In this document: positions 25,695-38,787 of the stretch, piece by piece
Position numbering within the stretch: the first letter of the stretch is position 1
How the letters are laid out: each line of letters begins with the position of its first letter
DNA from: Cerasicoccus maritimus
GTDB taxonomy: Bacteria > Verrucomicrobiota > Verrucomicrobiia > Opitutales > Cerasicoccaceae
Length of the DNA: 64,000 nucleotides
NCBI GenBank assembly: GCA_031296935.1
Contig: JAVDPD010000025.1
Location: 1 to 64,000 of the forward strand
Direction: 5' to 3'
The notes under the pieces: generated by a model
What the model saw: only the letters and a program-made list of their open reading frames with translations
The model's database searches: none
What the model was told of the DNA's origin: nothing
Made by a program: the position numbers and the translations under genes

Positions 25695-26459
25695 CTATCG
25701 ACGGCGAAAATAAACTGCCAGTCCAAGCATTGCCAGCCCAGCAAATAAGGCATATGTTGCAGGCTCAGGTACTTGCGACACGGTCACCGCAGCCATGTAG
25801 GTGTGTTGATTGCCATTCGTCCCCTGGCGGCTGGAGAGCACCATAGATACGCTAAGCACGTCATTGGCGCTATCAGGCGTCACCAAAAGCGTGTAGACAA
25901 TCCCCGCCTTAGGATTGTTAACGGTGCTAATCAGGCTACTATCAGTATAGGTAGTCGCTCCATCCAAAGTTGCCGTGAATGTGCCCACTGAACCAGCAGA
26001 TGAATCAAAATAGCCGCCCGTAAAAATCTTAACTTCGTAGGTATCAGTGGTAGGCAGCGTAATATCTAAGCCTACACCAGCCCCTTCAACGCTTAGTTGA
26101 GAATTAAATGCGCCTCTCAGAGAAGCATCAGCAGACGTCGGACTACTCCCATCCGTATAGCTAATATGAATGTCGGTTAGCGCTGAGCTGCCGGTTCCCC
26201 GCAACCCTCCTCCGCCCACAGCGTAAAGATCACTTAGAGAACCATTGCCTCCGCTCTTAAAATTAGTCGGCGAGCCATCAAACGAAGAAGCTGTGGTGCT
26301 CCAGTATTCCCAATCATCCGTTCCTAAAGCAGTAAGATCCCAGGTTGTGCTTTGGGTGGTAGTGACAAAAGAACCATCTAATGTGGCTGCTTGAAGATAG
26401 CTAGCAGACACTGCGAGAAATACTGCGAAGGGGCATATTCCAAACAAACGCATAAACAT
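25695..26459 (-). CDS. PEP-CTERM sorting-signal protein
   Basis: The 254-residue product is exported (signal peptide about 1-24) and ends with the PEP-CTERM tripartite signal: VPEPATYALFAGLAMLGL followed by AVYFRRR. Exosortase recognises this and cleaves near the PEP motif. The mature part is Ser/Thr/Gly-rich beta-strand sequence (such as SYTDGSSPTSADASLRGAF) of no family I recognise. The exosortase at 10668 is the obvious processing enzyme, though the genes are 13 kb apart. It is monocistronic. Confidence 0.88.
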   Translation of the reverse strand: MFMRLFGICPFAVFLAVSASYLQAATLDGSFVTTTQSTTWDLTALGTDDWEYWSTTASSFDGSPTNFKSGGNGSLSDLYAVGGGGLRGTGSSALTDIHISYTDGSSPTSADASLRGAFNSQLSVEGAGVGLDITLPTTDTYEVKIFTGGYFDSSAGSVGTFTATLDGATTYTDSSLISTVNNPKAGIVYTLLVTPDSANDVLSVSMVLSSRQGTNGNQHTYMAAVTVSQVPEPATYALFAGLAMLGLAVYFRRR

Positions 26460-26562
26460 TGTGAATTAGTCTAGCGGCAGAGGTCACAACCGTCAAATTC
26501 ATATTCGGAGGAAATCCTGGGTAAATGGATACCCAGTAAAGCCCCACGAAACCTACCCAATT

Positions 26563-27498
26563 TCACTGCTTCTGCACGCGGTCCCGCAATTCGCCAAATC
26601 GCGCCTGCCAGTGGCGCGCAATGTCCACCCGCCGCGCAAACCACACGTCTCCCTTCGCGGTGGCATGCTCCAGGAATTTGATCAATCCGCCAATGCGACT
26701 CGGCCGCCCGATGTAGCGCGGATGCAGGCCGATGGACATCATTGCGGGTTGCTCGGCACCCTCCTCCCACAGCGTGTCAAAGCCATCGATGCAGACCTGC
26801 GCAAAGTCGTCGGCTGAGAGAAATTTACCCGCCGGCCCCGCCTGATAACGCATGTCATTCGTGTCGAAAGCGTAAGGCACGATCACATGTTGTCGGCCCG
26901 CCACTGTTTGCAGGCGCGGCAAGTCATCGTCGTAGGCATCGGAGTCGTAGAGGAAGCCCATCTCCGCTAGCAGCCGCCGCGTAATCGGCGACGGCGCGCC
27001 CTTGGTGTGCCAGCCCTGCGGACGCTCACCGCAGGCGTTCTCAATGGCGTCGATGGTCTTTTGAATGATCTCCCGCTCATGCGCTTCATCCATCTGCGAA
27101 TGGTTTTCCCAGCGGTAGCTGTGGGCGGAAATTTCATGACCACGCGCCACGATGTCCTGCGCAAGCCAGGGCGCTTTTTCAATCGTGCGCCCCGCCGAGC
27201 TAACTGTGCTCTTTACGCCAAAACGGTCCAGAACGCGCATAATCCGCCAGTAGCCCACACGCGGCCCGTAATCGAAGTGCGACGCCAGGCAGTGGTTGGG
27301 CACATTTTCAATCGGCTCCAAAATCTCGTAAACAGCCTCATTGCGCTCATCGCCATCGGCCAGGGAAAGCTCGGCACCGGCCTCGGCATTTAAAACGACG
27401 GACATCGCCACGCGGGCATTGCCCGGCCACTGCGGATGCGGCGGTTGCCCGCCATAGCCTTTCAAGTCACGCGGATAGGGAGATGGCTGAGAACACAT
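26563..27498 (-). CDS. Polysaccharide deacetylase-family protein (PuuE-like)
   Basis: The 311-residue product belongs to the NodB-fold CE4 group. It contains DYGPRVGYWRIMRVLDRFGVKST-like sequence, the metal-binding GHEISAHSYRWENH (H-x4-H region), and GWHTKGAPSPITRRLLAEMGF. Overall order matches PuuE-type allantoinases and related deacylases rather than chitin deacetylases. No uric acid or allantoin genes lie nearby, so the substrate is open. There is no signal peptide, so it is cytoplasmic. Confidence 0.8.
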   Translation of the reverse strand: MCSQPSPYPRDLKGYGGQPPHPQWPGNARVAMSVVLNAEAGAELSLADGDERNEAVYEILEPIENVPNHCLASHFDYGPRVGYWRIMRVLDRFGVKSTVSSAGRTIEKAPWLAQDIVARGHEISAHSYRWENHSQMDEAHEREIIQKTIDAIENACGERPQGWHTKGAPSPITRRLLAEMGFLYDSDAYDDDLPRLQTVAGRQHVIVPYAFDTNDMRYQAGPAGKFLSADDFAQVCIDGFDTLWEEGAEQPAMMSIGLHPRYIGRPSRIGGLIKFLEHATAKGDVWFARRVDIARHWQARFGELRDRVQKQ

Positions 27499-27566
27499 AC
27501 CGTCAGCATGGCCTCATTCCACCGCAGCTTCAAGCCGCTTTCCACCCGATGAAAAGAACGTAACCC

Positions 27567-30500
27567 TTACTCATTCAGGTTCGGAGCGAGCCACTTCGCG
27601 GCGACGTCTTCGGTGATGCCCTTGCGCTCGGCGTAGTCCTTCAGTTGGTCGCGGCCGATCAGGCCCACGTTGAAGTAGTTGGCGTCCGGGTGCCCGAAGT
27701 AGAGACCGCTGACCGATGCCGCCGGCCACATGGCGCGGCTCTCGGTGAGCTTCATGCCGGTGCGCGCTTCGACATCGAGCACATCCCAGAGCGTGTCCTT
27801 CTCCAAGTGGTCCGGGCAGGCCGGGTAGCCCGCCGCCGGGCGGATACCGCGGTACTGCTCCTTGACCATCCACACAACGTGCTCATTGACTTCGCCAACT
27901 TTGCAATCCAAAGTAGCTTTGCCAGAGAAAGCTTCCTCTAGGCCAAAGCCCCACTCATCGCGAACCTGCTTGTGCAGCCACTCGGCGCAGGCTTCCGCAA
28001 AACGGTCGCCCAGGGCCTTGATCATGATGCCCGTAAAGTCGTCACCCTTATCTTCGAAGGTCTTCGCGTAGGCGTCGACTTCCTCGCCCGCCGTGCAGGC
28101 AAAGCCGCCGAGTACATCGATGATGCCGGTTGACTGCGGCGCCACGAAGTCGGCGAGGCACTTGTAGGTTTCGCCCTGGTTGAGCTTCTCCTTTTGCTGA
28201 CGCAGGAAGTGGAAACGCGCGAGTTCCTTGGCGTGGTCTTCTGGCGTGTAAATCACCACGTCGTCGCCAACGCTTTGCGCGGGCCACAGCGCCGTCACCC
28301 CACGCAGGCGGAAACGCTGGTTCTTAATGATGTCTTCCAGCAAGCGCTGGGCTTCGTCATAAAGCTTCGTTGCCTCGGCACCGTATTTCTTGTGCGTCAG
28401 GATTTTCGGGAAGACGCCCTTGAGCTCCCACGAATGGAAGAACGGCGACCAGTCAAAGTATTCCAGTACTCGGTCGAGCGGGATGTTGTCCCAACTTTGC
28501 AATCCAAAGTTCGCGGGCTTGGCGGGCTCGTAGCCGCCCCACTCGATCTGCGGTGCCTTCGTACGCGCCTCGGCAATTGGCAGAATTTTCACCTTGTCCT
28601 TGCCCTTCTCGAAACGCGCGCGGTGCTTCTGCTGCTCAGCGGCAAGCTCTTGCAAATACGCGTCGCGCTTCTTCGGGTTGAGCAGATTGTTGCAAACGCC
28701 GGTGACGAGCGAGGCGTCGCCCACGCGGACGATTGGCTGGTCGTAGTGCGGCGCAATCTTGATCGCCGTGTGCGCCGAGCTGGTCGTCGCGCCACCGATG
28801 AGCAGCGGCGTTTTGAAGCCGCGCTTCTTCATCTCCTGCGCGTTGTGAATCATTTCGTCGAGCGATGGCGTAATCAAGCCGGACATGCCGATGATATCCG
28901 CGCCCCACTCTTCCGCTTCCTTCAAAATAGTGTCGCAGTCGACCATCACGCCAAGGTCCTTGACCTCGTAGTTGTTGCACGCGAGCACCACGCCAACGAT
29001 GTTTTTGCCGATGTCGTGCACGTCACCCTTCACGGTCGCGATCAGGAATTTCCCCGCGCTGTTACCCGCGCCGTCTTCCTTCTCCGCTTCCATGTAAGGC
29101 ATGAGGTAGGCCACGGCTTTCTTCATCACGCGGGCGCTCTTCACCACCTGCGGCAGGAACATCTGACCGGAGCCAAAGAGATCGCCGACGACCTTCATGC
29201 CGTCCATCAGCGGACCTTCGATCACCTCCAGCGGGCGGCCGTATTTTTGGCGCGCCTCTTCCGTGTCGGCGTCGACGTGGGTCGTAATGCCCTTAACGAG
29301 CGCATGGCTCAGCCGCTCCTCGACCGTGCCATTGCGCCAGTCGGTCTTTACGTCAGCCGTTTTTTTTTCCGCTGCGGGAACCGCGCCTGCGCCGCCCTGC
29401 AAAAACTTTTCGATGATCTCGGGATTCTTCTCCGCGTTGGCGCGCTCGAAGAGCTCTCGCAGCGTGTTCATGCCCTGAATCATGGCCGCGTTGATGCGCT
29501 CTTCCGGTGTGCCCGCGCCGAGCGTGACGCTGCCGTCCTTGACCTTCTCCGCGTATTCGATGAGGCGCTCGGTGGCGTCGGCATCGCGGTTGAGCAAGAC
29601 GTCCTCGACCATCTTCTTCATGGTCGCATCCATCTCGTCATACTTCATGAGCAGGCTCGGGTTGACGATAGCCATGTCGAGCCCTGCCGCGCAAGCGTGG
29701 TGCAGGAACGCGGCGTGCATTGCCTCGCGGACCGGGTTGTTCCCGCGGAACGAAAACGAAATGTTCGACAGGCCGCCGCTGGTGCGCGCGCCGGGGCACT
29801 TTTGCTTCACTTCGCGGACGGCTTCGATGAAGTCCACCGCGTAGTTGTTATGCTCCTCCATGCCAGTCGCAACCGTCAGGATGTTGAGGTCGAAAATGAT
29901 GTCCTGCGGGTCCATGCCGACTTCCTCGGTCAGGATCTTGTAGGAGCGCTGAGCGATCTTTACCTTGTCGGCCTGGTTGTCGGCCTGGCCTTTTTCGTCG
30001 AAGGCCATGACGATAACTGCCGCACCGTAGCGCATAATTTTTTTCGCCTGCGCCTTAAATTCTTCCTCGCCGCCCTTGAGGCTGATCGAGTTGACGATGC
30101 ACTTGCCCTGCACGCACTTGAGACCGGCTTCGATGACTGAGAACTTCGAGCTGTCGATCATGATCGGCACCTTCGCAATGTCGGGCTCCGACGCCACGAG
30201 GTTGAGGAAGCGCGTCATGCACTCCTCGCCGTCGAGCATGCCTTCGTCGAAATTGATGTCGATGACCTGAGCGCCGCTGTCGACTTGGCTCTGCGCGATG
30301 GCGAGTGCGCCATTGAAATCGTCGGCCTTGATTAGCTTCTTAAAGCGCGGCGAACCGGTCACGTTGGTGCGCTCGCCGACATTGATGAAGCCCATCGACG
30401 GATCGATGTTCAATGCCTGCAAACCGCTGAGGCGCAGCTTGGGCTCGAAAGTCGGGACCTTGCGCGGAGGCAACGGGGAAAGCTCCTTAACCACAGCGGC

Positions 30501-31484
30501 AATGTGCGCGGGGGTCGTTCCGCAGCAGCCGCCCACCAGGTTCACGAGGCCATCCTTGGCAAATTGGCCCACGGCGCTGCCGGTTGTTTCCGGGGTCTCG
30601 TCATAGCCAGTCGGCGCGAGCGGATTCGGCAATCCGGCGTTCGGGTAAACGTGCACATAGCAATCGGCGACGGCGGACAGCTCTTCGAGGAAAGGCTTCA
30701 TCAGGTCGGCGCCGAGCGCGCAGTTGAGGCCAACGCAAAGCGGCTTGGCGTGGCGGATGGAATTCCAGCACGCTTCGACAGTTTGGCCGGACAAGGTGCG
30801 ACCGGACTTGTCCGTAATCGTCACCGACACGATCACCGGAATACGCTCTTCCAGCGTGTCCTGCAAATCGGCAATCGCGTGCAGTGCAGCCTTGAGGTTC
30901 AGCGTGTCAAAAGTCGTTTCCGGGAGCAGCAAGTCAACGCCGCCTTCGATGAGCTGCTCGGCCTGCTCGTAGTAGGCCTGGTAAAGCTCGTCGTAGCTCG
31001 TCGCGCGGTATTCCGGGCGGTTCACGTCGGGCGAGAGCGAGGCCGTGCGGTTCGTCGGGCCCATGGCGCCGGCGACGAACGTCGGGCGGCCTTCCTTCTC
31101 GGAAATTTCGTCCGCGACCTTGCGCGCCAGCTTGGCGGACTCGACGTTGATATCGCGCACGCGGTGCTCGAGCTTGTAGTCAGCCTGCGCAATCGTGGTG
31201 CCGCTGAAGGTATTCGTCTCGATAATGTCCGCGCCGGCCTCGAAGAACTGGCGGTGAATTTCGCTGATGATGTCCGGGCGCGTGAAGCTGAGCAGGTCGT
31301 TGTTGCCCTTGAGGTCGCCCGGGGCGTCGGCCAGTGACTCGTCACGGAAATCCTTTTCCTGCAGCTTGTATTGCTGGATCATGGTCCCCATCGCTCCATC
31401 GAGGAAGACGATGCGCTCCGCCAGCAAATCGGCGAGGAGCTGACCTTTTTTCGTAAACGGCTTGTTGATTGCAGAATTGGACAT
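27567..31484 (-). CDS. metH: Cobalamin-dependent methionine synthase
   Basis: MetH transfers a methyl group from 5-methyltetrahydrofolate to homocysteine through methylcobalamin. The 1305-residue protein has all four modules: the homocysteine domain (1-340) with zinc ligands in VGLNCALG and [11 protein letters not shown], the pterin domain (about 365-640; [18 protein letters not shown]), the B12 domain with [14 protein letters not shown] (His823 as cobalt ligand), and the SAM-binding activation domain (about 985-1300; [12 protein letters not shown]). It diverges from rsmG. The 49-bp upstream gap is too short for a cobalamin riboswitch. Confidence 0.97.
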   Translation of the reverse strand: MSNSAINKPFTKKGQLLADLLAERIVFLDGAMGTMIQQYKLQEKDFRDESLADAPGDLKGNNDLLSFTRPDIISEIHRQFFEAGADIIETNTFSGTTIAQADYKLEHRVRDINVESAKLARKVADEISEKEGRPTFVAGAMGPTNRTASLSPDVNRPEYRATSYDELYQAYYEQAEQLIEGGVDLLLPETTFDTLNLKAALHAIADLQDTLEERIPVIVSVTITDKSGRTLSGQTVEACWNSIRHAKPLCVGLNCALGADLMKPFLEELSAVADCYVHVYPNAGLPNPLAPTGYDETPETTGSAVGQFAKDGLVNLVGGCCGTTPAHIAAVVKELSPLPPRKVPTFEPKLRLSGLQALNIDPSMGFINVGERTNVTGSPRFKKLIKADDFNGALAIAQSQVDSGAQVIDINFDEGMLDGEECMTRFLNLVASEPDIAKVPIMIDSSKFSVIEAGLKCVQGKCIVNSISLKGGEEEFKAQAKKIMRYGAAVIVMAFDEKGQADNQADKVKIAQRSYKILTEEVGMDPQDIIFDLNILTVATGMEEHNNYAVDFIEAVREVKQKCPGARTSGGLSNISFSFRGNNPVREAMHAAFLHHACAAGLDMAIVNPSLLMKYDEMDATMKKMVEDVLLNRDADATERLIEYAEKVKDGSVTLGAGTPEERINAAMIQGMNTLRELFERANAEKNPEIIEKFLQGGAGAVPAAEKKTADVKTDWRNGTVEERLSHALVKGITTHVDADTEEARQKYGRPLEVIEGPLMDGMKVVGDLFGSGQMFLPQVVKSARVMKKAVAYLMPYMEAEKEDGAGNSAGKFLIATVKGDVHDIGKNIVGVVLACNNYEVKDLGVMVDCDTILKEAEEWGADIIGMSGLITPSLDEMIHNAQEMKKRGFKTPLLIGGATTSSAHTAIKIAPHYDQPIVRVGDASLVTGVCNNLLNPKKRDAYLQELAAEQQKHRARFEKGKDKVKILPIAEARTKAPQIEWGGYEPAKPANFGLQSWDNIPLDRVLEYFDWSPFFHSWELKGVFPKILTHKKYGAEATKLYDEAQRLLEDIIKNQRFRLRGVTALWPAQSVGDDVVIYTPEDHAKELARFHFLRQQKEKLNQGETYKCLADFVAPQSTGIIDVLGGFACTAGEEVDAYAKTFEDKGDDFTGIMIKALGDRFAEACAEWLHKQVRDEWGFGLEEAFSGKATLDCKVGEVNEHVVWMVKEQYRGIRPAAGYPACPDHLEKDTLWDVLDVEARTGMKLTESRAMWPAASVSGLYFGHPDANYFNVGLIGRDQLKDYAERKGITEDVAAKWLAPNLNE

Positions 31485-31533
31485 ATCGGAATTAACGCAT
31501 CAATAAATTCGGATGAATTGATGCGTTGCAAGC

Positions 31534-32247
31534 ATGAAGTTGCGGTTTGCGTCGAAGAAAAGCGCTCTACATAACGTGGGATTTCTGACCGTGGAAACCA
31601 TAAAACAGCATTTTCCTGACATCGACACCGCCACTTGGGACCAGCTAACCGCCTGGGCCGCCCTGATGCGCGACTGGAACGCCAAGATCAACCTCGTTTC
31701 GCGCAAAGACATCGAGCGCCTCGAGGAGAAACACCTCGCGCACTGCCTGATCGTCACCCGCGTGCTCAAGCTGATGAAAGGCGCCCGCGTGATCGATGTG
31801 GGCACCGGCGGCGGCCTCCCCGGCCTCGTCATGGCAATCTGTTACCCGCACGCGCACTTCACGCTGGTGGACTCGGTTGGCAAAAAAATCAAGGTCGTCG
31901 AAGACGTCGCCAAGCAACTCAAGCTGGACAATGTCGAGGTTCGTAACTGCCGCGCCGAGACAATTAACCGCGAGTTCGACTTCATCACCGGCCGCGCTGT
32001 TAAGGAGCTGCCGTTGTTTTGCAATTGGGTCCGCAAGCTCGGCCGCCGCGGGCAAAAACACTCGCTGGAAAACGGCCTCATCTACTGGAAAGGCGGCGAG
32101 TACGCCGAGGAAGTCGCGAAGCTGAAAATCAAGCCACGCCACGTCTGGAAGGTGAATGACTTCCTGCCCGGCGAAGAGTTCGAGGGTAAATACCTGCTGC
32201 ACTTCCTGGCGCAAGACCTACCACGGGCCGCCAAGCCGCAAACCTGA
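31534..32247 (+). CDS. rsmG: 16S rRNA (guanine-527-N7)-methyltransferase
   Basis: RsmG methylates G527 of 16S rRNA; its loss gives low-level streptomycin resistance. The 237-residue product has WNAKINLVSRKDIERL and the SAM-binding IDVGTGGGLPGLVMAI (about residues 88-103), then ITGRAVKELPLF. The ATG at 31534 gives an N-terminus about 20 residues longer than usual; a GTG at 31591 (VETIKQHF) fits family length better. A methyltransferase gene follows 7 bp later. Confidence 0.92.
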   Translation: MKLRFASKKSALHNVGFLTVETIKQHFPDIDTATWDQLTAWAALMRDWNAKINLVSRKDIERLEEKHLAHCLIVTRVLKLMKGARVIDVGTGGGLPGLVMAICYPHAHFTLVDSVGKKIKVVEDVAKQLKLDNVEVRNCRAETINREFDFITGRAVKELPLFCNWVRKLGRRGQKHSLENGLIYWKGGEYAEEVAKLKIKPRHVWKVNDFLPGEEFEGKYLLHFLAQDLPRAAKPQT

Positions 32248-32254
32248 GTATTCC

Positions 32255-33010
32255 ATGTCGGCCAACCAAGACATGTATAACCACTTTGGCGCGGACTACC
32301 ATGCGAAGCGTCAGCGCGAGGAAGAAAGCGCGTGGAACCGCTACATCGACCATCCGATGATCGAGTCACTGCTCGCCAATGTTGCGCCCTGCCCCGCCGC
32401 GGACCTCGGCTGTGGCAGCGGATTGCTAACAAAATGGCTGGCCAAGCGCGGATTTGATGTCGTTGGCGCGGACTTCTCGGAATCGCTGATTGGGATCGCT
32501 CGGCAGGAAAATCCCGAGCTCGAATTCCACGTGGCCAACGTGAAAAAGACGCCTTTTGCCGACGCCTCTTTCGGGCTGATTGTCAGCGCGCTGGTCCTGC
32601 ATTATGAGCAAGATTTACAGCCGGTTTTTGCGGAGTTTGCCCGACTGTTGAAACCCGGTGGCCAAGTGGTTTTCAGCATGCACCACCCCATGGACGAGGT
32701 AACCAGCATGGGCACGCGTGCGAATGGCCAACCTACGATCCGCCCCTATTTTCACAACGAGCCTTATCGTTTTGAAATGGCAGGCATGGACCTGACAGCC
32801 TACCACCACACCTTTGAAAACATTGCTCAAGCGCAATTCGCGAATGGCTTCGTGGTCGAAGATCTCCGCGAGGGGCGCATGGTCGACGAAGTCAAAGAAA
32901 AGTTCCCCGACTACCACGCACGCACCAACGCTTACCCGAGCTTTGTGGGCTTCCGTATACGGTTAAATCAAGACACAAAACCAGGCTTTAAAACGACGAA
33001 AACGATCTAA
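32255..33010 (+). CDS. Class I SAM-dependent methyltransferase
   Basis: The 251-residue product begins MSANQDMYNHFGADYHAKRQ and carries the SAM-binding motif AADLGCGSGLLTKWLAKRG, then GADFSESLIGIA, the post-motif SALVLHYEQDLQPVFAEFAR and LLKPGGQVVFSMHHP. This is the UbiE/COQ5-like small-molecule methyltransferase pattern. The substrate is unknown. It probably shares a transcript with rsmG (7-bp gap). I use the ATG at 32255, since upstream codons overlap rsmG. It converges with secA. Confidence 0.85.
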   Translation: MSANQDMYNHFGADYHAKRQREEESAWNRYIDHPMIESLLANVAPCPAADLGCGSGLLTKWLAKRGFDVVGADFSESLIGIARQENPELEFHVANVKKTPFADASFGLIVSALVLHYEQDLQPVFAEFARLLKPGGQVVFSMHHPMDEVTSMGTRANGQPTIRPYFHNEPYRFEMAGMDLTAYHHTFENIAQAQFANGFVVEDLREGRMVDEVKEKFPDYHARTNAYPSFVGFRIRLNQDTKPGFKTTKTI

Positions 33011-33028
33011 AAAGTCTAGGGTCTGGAG

Positions 33029-36118
<3,090 letters not shown>

Positions 36119-36232
36119 TGGAAAATGGGCAATTTAGCGAATAGGACACCTTGGGAGTCGTTTGGTTCGCCGTCAACGGCGTTTTCCCTTGAATCTATGC
36201 ATGAAAGCAACCTAGTAGGTCGTTATATTTAG

Positions 36233-37375
36233 TTACAAATCGATGTCCTCACGTTTGTAGGCGTCTTTTATTTGCTCCGTGAGCCCCTGATAGCTGCGTC
36301 CTGCCAGCAGAAGCTGGCGCGCATCCTGATCACTCGCGCCAGACTCAATTGCCCGCACGTAGGCATAGATGCGTCTCCCTTCGCCCTCCCCGTCAAGGTG
36401 CAGGAAGTAATTGAACAGGAGAAATGCAGATAGATAATAATTTCTGAGCTCATCCGGTGCATTGGCGAAATTTGAATTCCACTCGCTAGCGGACATGGTC
36501 ATCAGCTCCTCAGGCGAGACCATCCGAAACAGGCCACGCCGCTGCAAGCGGTCAAATTCATCCACCTTGCGTTTATCAAAGCGAAACTCCCCCTTGCGGT
36601 AGGGAACGCTCTCCATGTAAACGGCCATGCCTTCAATGATCCACGGCGGTAGTTTGCCCAGCCAGTCATGGTGTACCTGGTGGGTGATTTCGTGAATCAA
36701 CGTGCCGTGGTCGTCAGAATCATCTAAAGTATAACTGCTGGAAGACTTTTTGACCCCCAAGCTCGCAAGCGGTGTCCAAATTTCGCGTTTTGATGAAAAG
36801 TACACACCTCCCGAGTTAGGCAAACCACCCGCATCGTAATAATCTTGCTTATGTTTGAAGAGACGCGTCACGTATCGGGCTTCGCTGGGGTGCGGTTTCC
36901 ATTTCAACGGAAAAACCTGCATCGCGGCATAAGTAGATTCGAAAATCTTGCCAAAATCCCGGACAACTTTCCTCGCTAGCTTTACATCGGAATGAAACTC
37001 GAAGTTTGGCGTGCGGTAAATGTAAACATTGGTCGCATTGTCTTCCTTCACGACCTGGACGTCGTAATTGTCTGGCAGTCCAACCTTACGCGGCCACTGC
37101 AAGCCTTCAAATGGCTTTGCTTCCTGAACAGCTTCTGTTTTACCTGATTCAGAGATGATCTTACGCAGGTAGGCTTGATCCTCCCTCGATAGCGACTCGA
37201 CCGGAAATAAATAGGTGCGCCCGTCGCTACTTCTTTTAATCTTCACATGACCGGCTTCTAGCGCAATAAACTCGGCCTCAACCTGACGCCCGGCCTTGTC
37301 GGTCCACGTCCTTGGCTCTCCTCTCGCCAACCAAGGCACCAGGCAGCAAAGGGCGACGTAACCTAACCATCTCAT
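36233..37375 (-). CDS. Secreted zinc metallopeptidase-like protein with SHD1 domain
   Basis: The 380-residue product has a signal peptide (1-18, VALCCLVPWLARG). An SHD1-like small beta domain follows (about 21-72: TWTDKAGRQVEAEFIALE, then YLFPVESLSREDQAYL), which is frequent in Verrucomicrobia and Planctomycetes. The C-terminal region has an HEITH metallopeptidase motif (His228, Glu229, His232) in a setting like DUF1570/gluzincin proteins, followed by PPWIIEGMAVYMES, where the Glu could be the third ligand. The substrate is unknown. I prefer this ATG to an upstream GTG at 37414 because the signal peptide starts here. Confidence 0.72.
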   Translation of the reverse strand: MRWLGYVALCCLVPWLARGEPRTWTDKAGRQVEAEFIALEAGHVKIKRSSDGRTYLFPVESLSREDQAYLRKIISESGKTEAVQEAKPFEGLQWPRKVGLPDNYDVQVVKEDNATNVYIYRTPNFEFHSDVKLARKVVRDFGKIFESTYAAMQVFPLKWKPHPSEARYVTRLFKHKQDYYDAGGLPNSGGVYFSSKREIWTPLASLGVKKSSSSYTLDDSDDHGTLIHEITHQVHHDWLGKLPPWIIEGMAVYMESVPYRKGEFRFDKRKVDEFDRLQRRGLFRMVSPEELMTMSASEWNSNFANAPDELRNYYLSAFLLFNYFLHLDGEGEGRRIYAYVRAIESGASDQDARQLLLAGRSYQGLTEQIKDAYKREDIDL

Positions 37376-37416
37376 CCAGATATAGAAACGCTGAGACGAC
37401 AGTTCAGTCAACACCG

Positions 37417-37863
37417 ATGGAAGACCTTTTCACCCAGCTGAAAACCGGCGTCAACACGACCAGCCCCGAGGAAACCGAGAAGTTGGCAGGCAGTTTCGCT
37501 GCACAAATGCCCAAAAACTGCACCATCGCACTCTATGGCGACCTCGGTGCGGGCAAGAGCACCTTTACGCGTGGCCTGGCGCGCGCCTGGGGCATTACGC
37601 AGCCCATCACCAGCCCAACTTACAACCTGCTCAATGTTTATCAAGGCGAACGACAGCTGCTTCACCTAGATGCATATCGCCTGGAGACGCCTGATTCAGC
37701 AGAAGACCTTTTGATCGAAGACCTACAGCGCGATCCTTGGGCCCTGGTCATTGAATGGCCGCAAAAAGTCCCCAGCTATTGGCTGGAAGACGCAATTTCG
37801 CTAAATTTTACCATAGACGGCGAGCATCGGCGCTTGGAGCTTTTGCCATCGTGCGGTCGTTGA
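37417..37863 (+). CDS. tsaE: tRNA t6A biosynthesis ATPase TsaE
   Basis: TsaE is the ATPase of the TsaBDE complex that makes threonylcarbamoyladenosine at A37 of ANN-decoding tRNAs. The 148-residue product has Walker A GDLGAGKST (41-49), TRGLARAWG, ITSPTYNLLNVYQG, HLDAYRL and VIEWPQKV, all typical. The ATG at 37417 starts the conserved part. It diverges from the metallopeptidase gene with only 41 bp between starts. Confidence 0.94.
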   Translation: MEDLFTQLKTGVNTTSPEETEKLAGSFAAQMPKNCTIALYGDLGAGKSTFTRGLARAWGITQPITSPTYNLLNVYQGERQLLHLDAYRLETPDSAEDLLIEDLQRDPWALVIEWPQKVPSYWLEDAISLNFTIDGEHRRLELLPSCGR

Positions 37864-37894
37864 TTCTCTTACCTTCAGTTTCGCGCGTTTAAGG

Positions 37895-37980
<86 letters not shown>

Positions 37981-38104
37981 GGGTGCGCCGATCAACTCGA
38001 CAGGTGTAGGATGAGGCAGTATGCTACGTTCCGCGGCAGTGCCGACAAGGGAAAATCGCAAAGATTTTACCTGAAAATGATGACTCCGGGCAGACCAAGG
38101 GACA

Positions 38105-38695
38105 CTACTCCCCTTGCTGCTGTTTACTTTCAGCCTTTAGCTCCTCCAACTGTGGCTTAATGACATTTTCGTAGTAGCCGGGCTCGATGCCATGCGAGAC
38201 CTGGATACCGAGGTGGCGCTGCATAAATTCCTCGATCGTCTGCCAGCCTTCATCCGGGAAGTTGATCTTCTTCGTATAGCTGCAAATAGTCAGGATGTTT
38301 TCCAGCGACTTGATGCGCGAAGTGCTTTGCAGGATGCGCTCAGCGACACGGAGTCGCATTTTGAGTTGGTTACGGTCGAGCGGCTTGCTGAGGAAATCAT
38401 CGACGCCAGCGTCCATCGCGCGGATGTAGTTTTGCTCATCGGCAACGTTGGCTGTGAGCATAATGAAATAGGTGTAGTCCGATTCCGGACGGTTGCGAAT
38501 ACGCTCCAGCAGACCGAGCCCGTCCAGACACGGCATGAGCCAGTCGCTGACAACGATACGGGTCGGACAAGTATCGTAAATGCGCCATGCTTCTTCACCA
38601 TCACCAGCGACGGCCACATTGTAACCCATTTGCTGTAGATTCGTCTTCAGCAAGTTTTGGGAGATGGCGTCGTCTTCTGCTATGAGCACATTCAT
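38105..38695 (-). CDS. Response regulator with degenerate C-terminal zinc-like motif
   Basis: The 196-residue product has a receiver domain (1-120) with acidic IAEDDA, phospho-acceptor Asp51 in VVSDWLMP, the conserved Thr/Ala in MLTANVAD and Lys in FLSKPLD. The C-terminal half contains ILTICSYTKKINFPDEGW and VSHGIEPGYYE. It mirrors a small domain often found after sensor domains (usual form CxxCKKIRD...FSHGICPEC), but three of four Cys are replaced. No kinase is adjacent. The output is probably protein-protein contact. Confidence 0.88.
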   Translation of the reverse strand: MNVLIAEDDAISQNLLKTNLQQMGYNVAVAGDGEEAWRIYDTCPTRIVVSDWLMPCLDGLGLLERIRNRPESDYTYFIMLTANVADEQNYIRAMDAGVDDFLSKPLDRNQLKMRLRVAERILQSTSRIKSLENILTICSYTKKINFPDEGWQTIEEFMQRHLGIQVSHGIEPGYYENVIKPQLEELKAESKQQQGE

Positions 38696-38787
38696 GACAT
38701 AGCGGGTTTAGCTCAATGACTCCGGATTTGCTAGAATTTTCAGAGGGGGTATATCTGGGCTGTCAATTAGGGGCTATTGACTTGAAT

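Noticed and set aside
29356..29372. A9 run (coding strand) in metH as a phase-variation site
   Set aside because: It encodes Lys-Lys in a linker-like part of an essential-type enzyme; a single A run in such a gene is more likely tolerated than selected.
28194..30140. 648-codon plus-strand frame opposite metH
   Set aside because: It is antisense to a well-defined methionine synthase; its His/Arg/Val-rich product is typical of shadow frames.
38040..38075. AAAATC...GATTTT hairpin as terminator of the response regulator
   Set aside because: The stem is only six weak pairs and no clear T run follows on the minus strand.
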